Origin: Monosporascus cannonballus
Lineage: Eukaryota > Ascomycota > Sordariomycetes > Xylariales
Direction: 5' to 3'
Length of the DNA stretch: 64,000 nucleotides
NCBI GenBank assembly: GCA_004154925.1
Contig: QJNS01000009.1
Span: forward strand, 248,001-312,000
Shown here piece after piece: positions 57,084-64,000 of this stretch. Each line of letters opens with the position of its first letter. The stretch's first letter is position 1. The position numbers and the translations under genes are program-made. The notes below the pieces were generated by a model. The model did not search any database. It was not told the origin of the DNA and saw only the letters and a program-made list of their open reading frames with translations.

Positions 57084-60000
57084 TAATTTGTTAGTTTTGT
57101 AAATATAACCTGCAATTAAAAAAAATAACATGTTTTTACGCAAAAAAATATTTTAATACTTGAACTAGTGTGCCAGCTAAAATATCCAACTTGAAGATAT
57201 AAAAAGTGCGTTTACCAAATAATTTAAAAAACTTATAAATCTTTAAATAAACTAAAAGTCAAAATCTGTATTTTAAAAAAGCCAACGTAATTAATATCAT
57301 CGATTTAATTAAGATTCCATAAACAATTAAAACGGATTATAAAATCTTTTAAATCTAAACGTTTTAATAAGTTTTGACAAACTTATAATCACTTTTAACT
57401 TAATATAAAGCATATTTAAAGTAATCCTTGGTCCGAATAACGGTCTATACTTTTCAGTTATAATTAGCACTAAATATATTTATTAAAAAATTAGTTTTTT
57501 TAATTTCAAGCGGTAATAAAAATAGGGTATGTTGTTTTTCGAATAACGAATCAAGAAATTGACAGAAATTTATTATAATTACAAAGAATTCTAGGATATA
57601 TTTAAAAAAATGTTTAGAATGAGAAAAGAAAATATAAAGACCGAAATATAGGTAAAAGAATTACAACAAAAATATTTTATATTGATCTAAGATAATACTA
57701 TATTTTAGTTACTTTCGTAATTAAATGAAATATAAAAAGTAGTAATGGCTAAAGATTGCGGCAACGTTTAAGAAGAAACGTAAAATCATTTTTTAAAACA
57801 AATTAAATTAAGTTTTTATTCAATTACATAACTATTACTATTAAAGTTAAAACTTTATAATACTTTTGAAAGATTCGAACTTTAAGAATTTAAAATGATA
57901 ATAAATTACGAAAATTAGTTAAAGCAGCATCTCACACACCGGAAACACATTTTATAATATAGGATATAAATTAACAAATTTAATATAATTTAACAGGAAT
58001 TAAAAGTAAATGAAATGCATTAAATACAGTAAACCTAGATGTAAAACCATTAAATATCAAATATATAAAACGGGTTTATAGAAAAATAAACATGGGTATT
58101 TAAATTTAATATAAATGACAAATATATTTATTAAATCTTCTAAATAATTTACGTTTCTAAGTAGTGATAACTGTTGCCAAATTTTCCATATAAAATAAAA
58201 ACACCAAGGTCTTAAAAGAAAAAAAAGCGGCCTAATAATAAGCTAATATAGCATTTCGAACTATTAAACGGGAAGACAGAAATTACGACATGTGAAAAGA
58301 TTTTTGTTCAAAAATATGTTTTTATGTATAAGAAAAAGAAAGAAATAATTATATAATGAAGTGGAGCAGAGTATTACACCCATGATCAGGCTCGGCTAAT
58401 CAGAAAGCCCGAGTTTCGCATATATATTAAGAAGTTCTTTTTCGCTCTGAGTTTAACTCCTAGGCATTATCAGACATTATTATTACTTAATATATTTCGG
58501 TTATTTTTTAATTATCGAAGGTTAAAATTTTTAATATAATTGGATTAAGTTTTTCATTTTTGACAATCGTATTCCGTACCGTGACATATAATGGTTATTC
58601 GTATTGATCAAAATTAATTCTTCTTACCTTAATTTATTTGGCTGCCAAAGAGAAGAAACTGGCTTTAGTTAGCTGCCGAGGTAACTTTTAATACTTCCGA
58701 TTAACAATTAGAAAAAAAATAAAGTTTTAATTAAAAATACAGGTAATTATAATTACGGCTGTGGAAATGTAAAAATATATATTGCGCCTTATAAAATAAC
58801 GACGTTACGAATAACCGATAACGACGAAATAACTTCAAAACATTATTAATCAAAAAAGGATATTTTGAAATTAAGCGTTTACAGGACCTTATCCGGAACC
58901 AAATTTTTAACAGACCGATTTCGGAAAATCACTAGCTTAAAGATATATAGATTTAAGGATATAAACTAATTATCTATGTTCTAAACTGACGGCATAATTT
59001 AAGGTATAATGTATTCCTTAGAAATTTTTACTTAATAAAACAGAATTCGGATATTTGGAAATAAGATGATAAATACGGAATTAATTAACATTAAAAATTA
59101 ACGAATTATAATTAATTCAGATTAATTACCAAGAAAGAACTTATTAGGATTTAGAAATGAAAATACGTTGCTGGCGATGTATTTACGTAGATTCTGGATT
59201 AATAAACGCTGGAATAATGTTGTTATAGTTAACAATATGGATTAAACTGCTAACGTAAACAAAAAATGAAATAAGGCTATAAAACTTATAATTTTATTTT
59301 TAAAAAAATTGAAAAAGGATTAATATTCTTTAATACAATTGGAAAAATAAGACCAACTTACTAAATAATACATTTTGGAACATTTTCACTTTAATAAACT
59401 AATATTCCGTATAGGCCTTACTTAAAAACATCCTTTGGGATTCGCTGGTATTAATTAACAAAATTATTCTGGCGGTAAAATTAACAATAAAGGTATTAAT
59501 TATCAAATTGGAGACGATTTAATCCGATATTTACCGTTAGCAATATGCCAATTAGAGAGACTAAGTTTGCCTAGGTAAAAAAAAAAACGATATCTTTATT
59601 GCGATTACGAAAAGTTTAGAAAATACGGACGAAAATACTAAACGTCTTAAATTCCCTTATATTTACGTATGCGAATAGTAATTTTGAACTATCAAATTAT
59701 GTTAATCCCGAGCCATCTTTTTCCGATTAACAGATTTTATTAGTATTTAGCCGATTTACTAAAAGTCCGTTAAAAATATTAAAAATTGCGGCATAATAAG
59801 GGTTATTATCTGCTCCGGAGTTTCTTGTTATCCAAAAAAATCAAAGTTTAACGTCGAATATTATTAATCGTTACCGATTATCTGAATTTAAGTACGAAAA
59901 CGAAGTTAATAACGAATTACCTTTAAGTAATCCCATTAATTCCTTAAAGCCGGCCATAAAAATAACCAGAGAACAGGTACCGGAAATATCGGAAATTATT

Positions 60001-60150
60001 ATTAAAATACCTAAAAAACGAGAAATTTAATTTACTTAGATTTCGTTATAAATTTTTACTAGGTTTGTAATATCCATTTTTAAAAACATACCTTTAGAAT
60101 CCCTTAATTAATATAGATACGGATTTCCGGTAAATATTATGGATAAGCTT
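57084..60150. other. Very AT-rich, probable decayed retroelement sequence
   Basis: The first part may continue the plus-strand relic interrupted at 50,630. A GC-richer patch of about 120 bp at 58,357-58,476 has LTR-like features (TG...CA ends, a TATATATT box and an AGTTTAACTCC segment) but no target duplication. Nothing else can be assigned. Confidence 0.35.
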
Positions 60151-62099
60151 ATTTCTTTTGTAGTATTGCCAGATATATCCGTTTTTTTATATTTTCTTTT
60201 TTTGGTATTGCGGTTACCGATTGGCTTAAAGGAGTTAATAGGCTATATTGGAAATACAAATTTACAAAGGCGGAAATAATTAACAAGTTGCCTTACTACA
60301 TAAATAACGTTTTTATGAAAAAATTAAATTAAAATTATTTTTAAGAGTATCGTTATTTAAGATAAGGCGGTTAGGAATATTTTAAAAATTTTCAAGTTAT
60401 AAAACTCAAAATAAATGCGGATTATTAAAAATTAATTGAAAATTTTAACAATGTAAATTTAACGTAAAATACTTTATTAAGTTTATAAATATTGCTTAAA
60501 ATATATTATTAAAGTTTGCGATATTATTAAAAGAGCTAAATTTAAAGGCAAAATTACGAATAAAGACGAATCTACCGAGAATTTATTCAAAGAATTTTTA
60601 ACTAATTATTTTAAAAAAGTTCTTAATCATTTATTGATGCTATTCGAAAATTTGTATGTAATGCTTTATGATACCGCCGCGATATTAATTAAAAACTGGG
60701 CTTTTAATAAGGCTAAATTAATTAGATATAGAGGGCGAAAGTAATTATTAAATACAGTTCGTTTCGACTTTAACTAGATATAGAAGATATGATAATAAGA
60801 CCTTAAGTTTATTCGATAAAGTAATTTTGGACTGAAACCTTTTTTATCGGCAAAACGTAATTAAGTGTCGGAAATTATTAATAGTTTATAGGAATTAAAA
60901 ATTGCTTAAGTACGATAAATATAAAACTTTAACGTTTTTAAGAAAAAGATAAAGAATCGTAAAGTTACTCGTTTATTGCAATATTACGTACTTTTAGAGC
61001 AGGAACCGCCTTAGGTATAATATAATGGTATTAATTTATCGATTAATACAATAAGCTTTTAGCCGGATAATTTTAACAGAATAAGATCTTATCGTAAATA
61101 AGGTGGTTACCGAGGTGGTTATCAAGGCTACAGAGGACGATTTACCAATTCTGAAAAAAGAACCTGTTGGTTTAGCAGTAAGTAAGGATATGTAATATAT
61201 ACGTACAGGCTGTTTTCGAATATAAAAGAAGCCGGTTTAATTTCGTTCGATGATAACCAATATACGATTTTTTTCGGGTTTAAAACTGATCGATCTAATT
61301 TGGATATAATATAATTCCCGACGATATTCCAGAAATCGGCGATTAATAAAAGGATTTTTATTTGGAAAAAGATTTCAAAATGGATATATAATTCGTTTAG
61401 TTTCCCTAGTTATTTCAAGGATAAGATGAAGTATTATAATTACCGACAGAAAATCTTTAAAAGATTAGGAAGATTTAGACCTAATATTAACCAGGATTTT
61501 ACTTATCTTAATATTCCGGACGTATCTTATTTTCCGATAATCTTAAAACTTAATCGACCGGAACCCGTTATTGATTAAAATTGTGTTATTAAGATTAATA
61601 TATTTTATTTTGTTATAAACGACGGTAGGTTATTTAATAAAGAACTATTTTTGGTTAATTAAGTTTGGAGCGATTTTGTTAAAAGCAAGGATATTTGGTA
61701 CCTTAAGGAAATCCACGCGTTAAAGGTTAATAATAATAAATTTATATAAAACGGACCTTTATTTTTAAATACCGAAATGGGAATTTAAACGGATTATATC
61801 TTTAGTTACAATAAATCGATTAATAAGTAATAAGTAAAATATTAGAAAACTAAAATTTCCGAAAACACCAAAAAAAGTTCGAAATTATATGGTTAAAATT
61901 GATTAAGGTTTATCCGGATTTTAGTAATGTTTTTAAGAATTTTACGGCCGTAAAAACTCTAGAAGTATTAAATCATAGAAATAAGGAAACAATTAAGATA
62001 ATAAAAGTAAAAATCCGCGGCTTTATACTTATTGAACTGTAATAAGCGTTTAAAATCTTAACTATGGATATTGGATATAAGCCGAAAGAATAGAACGAA

Positions 62100-62580
62100 G
62101 CCAATATTTTGTTTATATAGGAATATAATCCGACTGAATATATTATTCCGTTATTCCGATTTGCTGTTAAAGTTGGTTTTGAAAAAAGAAAGGACTTAAT
62201 TAATAGCATTATTAATACCGGAGCCGAATCGAATGTTATAATTTTATCGTATATTAAGAAATATGAGTTAGTAATGCGATAAATACGAGTTTTTTAAGGG
62301 ATTTATTTCCCAAAAAAATGATTAAGTTTGAAAACGTAATTGAGGTTCTGATTTGGTTAGTTGGTCGATTACTTATTATTTCCCTTTTTGTTGTCGACGA
62401 CAGCCGCGTAACATAATGATTAATTTTAGGACTTAATTTTATGGCGAAATCGAAAATAATATTAAATATGGACCCAAAAATAATAGAAGGAAATTTGGAA
62501 TTCGGTCCGATAAAAGCTATTATTCCCTTAATACCGGCAGAGCAAGTTAACCTTAATATCCGTACAGATAATTAATTTGA
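62100..62580 (+). pseudogene. Protease domain of the second gypsy lineage
   Basis: NTGAESNVI at 62,214-62,240 corresponds to D-T-G-A-x-x-N of retropepsins. It is preceded by RFAVKVGFEKRKDLINSII. Asp to Asn is one G-to-A change. Confidence 0.7.
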
Positions 62581-63389
62581 AAAAGGCTAGCCGGTAAACT
62601 TATAAGCCGTTTTATTGGCGCAAATAGGCTTAATAATGAAAAGATAAATAAACCCGTTATAGGTCTTTATATATTCTCGATTAAGGAAATATTCCTTGAT
62701 TAGGACCATAAGATAATCCAAAAAGTTATAGAAAATAAATTAAACTTTGGGGATAAAATTTTGAGACAGTTCGGTAACGAAAAATTGATATATATGCTGT
62801 ATGGAATTTTATGGAAAAAAATGTACGATAATATTAAGGAGAAAAAGAAAAAAATAGTTTAGATTAATATTATATATAAGCTTAAATGGAAAAAAATAAT
62901 TTTTATCGATAATGTACCACCTGATAAATCGATATTACTTAGGAACCCAGATTAAAAAGTTAAAGAGTGCGAGAAAATTATGCAAACGATTAAGAAATAA
63001 AGAGGTATCCCAGATAAACTTGGTATATTATTAACGGCATTATTTCCTAGATTTATTTCGATATTTCGTGGGATTTGATTAACCGAAAAAAAATTAAGGT
63101 TTTATTTGATTAAATCGGCGACAAATTTATCCGTATAAAAAAGCTTTTTTTTAAAAGAAATATTATTCCGGAAAGAAGCTGCCTTGAGATGAAATTGGTA
63201 GGAATATAATCGAATTAAAAAAGATTATTATACTTCCTTACGAAATCAGGATTATTTCTTATAAAGTATAGTAAATTAAGGGTATTATGGTACTAAGTAG
63301 TATAAGGAATAAATTAATCGATATATTACGAATACGTATCGAAAAAAAATGTTCGAATGATCGCATATTATATACCGGAATGCTTAATG

Positions 63390-64000
63390 TTTTATAAAGA
63401 AGAAAGATGGTGGTTTGCGATTAATTAATTTTACGACGAAGTTGAACGTTATTACTTTACGGGATGTATTTATGCCGGAAAATTGTAACGAATTTTTCGC
63501 AGTTTTCGCGATATTTTTTTTGGTTTCTTTTATTGATTCTTTTCTTGGTATAATTAGGTTATTTTAGTTTCTGTTAATAAAGATATAATAATGGTTGTAA
63601 TACCGTTAGGATTGCTTTAATATATTATTATGTTTATAAAGTTTATTAATTTTATGATTTATATTTATGGCTTAATTGGGAAGATGTTTTATAATTTGAT
63701 GCACGAAATTATGCGGTTATTCGTAAATGACGTTAGTATTAAGGAATTAAGGACGCGATACGATAATGTTAAAATTTTTTCCGGAATTGGACGGTTCGTT
63801 TTTAAATATATTATTAATATAAATAAAAATGTTTTTACTTTCGAATTTACCGGAATTACGATTAATAATAGAAATCTTAATAATATTAGGAATTTGCGGT
63901 TATAATCGGATTTTTCTGCTGTGCGAATAATTGTTAACTTGATATAGTTAAAATAGTAAAAACTCTGGAAATTCGTCCTTATAAAAATATATTGGAAATT
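63390..64000 (+). pseudogene. Reverse transcriptase of the second gypsy lineage
   Basis: KKKDGGLRLINFTTKLNVI and TLRDVFMPENCNEFF near 63,397-63,490, then a phase change near 63,565. The other phase gives VIPLGLL near 63,600 and an open stretch 63,630-63,905 with LMHEIMRLFVNDVSIKELRTRYDN. FVND at 63,720-63,731 is the mutated FVDD active site. The gene continues beyond the window. Confidence 0.75.

Larger units (their letters stand above)
60150..64000 (+). mobile_element. Second Ty3/gypsy lineage, plus strand, cut by window end
   Basis: Gag-like end at 61,095-61,200: an Arg/Gly/Tyr-rich part (GGYRGGYQGYRGRF) and a knuckle remnant CWFSSK.GYVI. Protease near 62,190-62,250: LINSIINTGAESNVIILSYI, with the catalytic Asp now Asn. 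RT N-terminus near 63,394-63,560 (KKKDGGLRLINFTTKLNVI). RT centre at 63,590-63,780. The RT active site is FVND and the flanking words differ from the chromoviruses above, so this is a different clade. The 5' end is not defined. Several phase changes show indels as well as RIP. Confidence 0.7.

Noticed and set aside
17800..64000. AT-rich blocks as a centromere or mitochondrial insertion
   Set aside because: The AT content is explained by RIP of recognisable retroelements, and no mitochondrial gene is seen. A centromere cannot be excluded but has no positive evidence here.

Overview
The window looks like a compartmented genome of a filamentous ascomycete (Pezizomycotina). The evidence is: Ty3/gypsy chromoviruses, a Ty1/copia element and a Fot1/pogo-like DNA transposon; 55-65 bp introns with clean GT/AG ends; a fungal tyrosinase; and a mutational pattern typical of repeat-induced point mutation (RIP). 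Almost every stop in the transposon frames is TAA or TAG where CAA, CAG or TGG is expected, and catalytic Asp codons have become Asn. The species is not identifiable from what I can see.

Layout. 1-840 is a GC-rich island with the 3' end of an unknown gene and a G-run tract. 840-16,300 is a nest: a relic LTR (1,693 and 15,159 ends) contains a minus-strand copia (1,814-14,985, TSD GGACC), which contains a plus-strand chromovirus (2,491-9,797, TSD TTATG). 16,300-17,850 is a small GC island with a tyrosinase gene that looks complete except for one surplus C. 18,462-25,140 is a heavily RIPped plus-strand chromovirus. 25,616-34,282 is a Fot1-like transposon (TSD TA) split by a minus-strand chromovirus (27,316-34,107, TSD CTTAA). 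35,030-42,200 is a GC-balanced, gene-like block with a decayed unknown gene, a J-domain/zinc-ribbon protein followed in frame by three zinc knuckles, and two decayed relatives of the gene at the window start. 43,110-50,068 and 50,631-57,078 are two more minus-strand chromoviruses. The rest, to 64,000, is very AT-rich and includes a different Ty3/gypsy lineage that runs off the end.

The most interesting signal is an antisense reading frame found at the same place in five chromovirus copies: between the integrase chromodomain and the 3' LTR, on the strand opposite gag-pol. In the best-preserved copy it encodes a Cys-rich segment followed by a long charged coiled coil (about 215 codons). Its relatives in the other copies keep recognisable motifs despite RIP. 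This suggests a trans-acting or regulatory protein carried by this retrotransposon group.

Other items of note are a Cys/His-rich domain between nucleocapsid and protease followed by a canonical A AAA AAC slippery site; two short LTRs that escaped RIP (143 bp and 195 bp); palindromic copia LTRs; and the in-frame TAG inside the J-domain/zinc-knuckle gene. No rRNA, tRNA or CRISPR was recognised. Reading frames were followed by eye, so coordinates in the heavily mutated elements are approximate.
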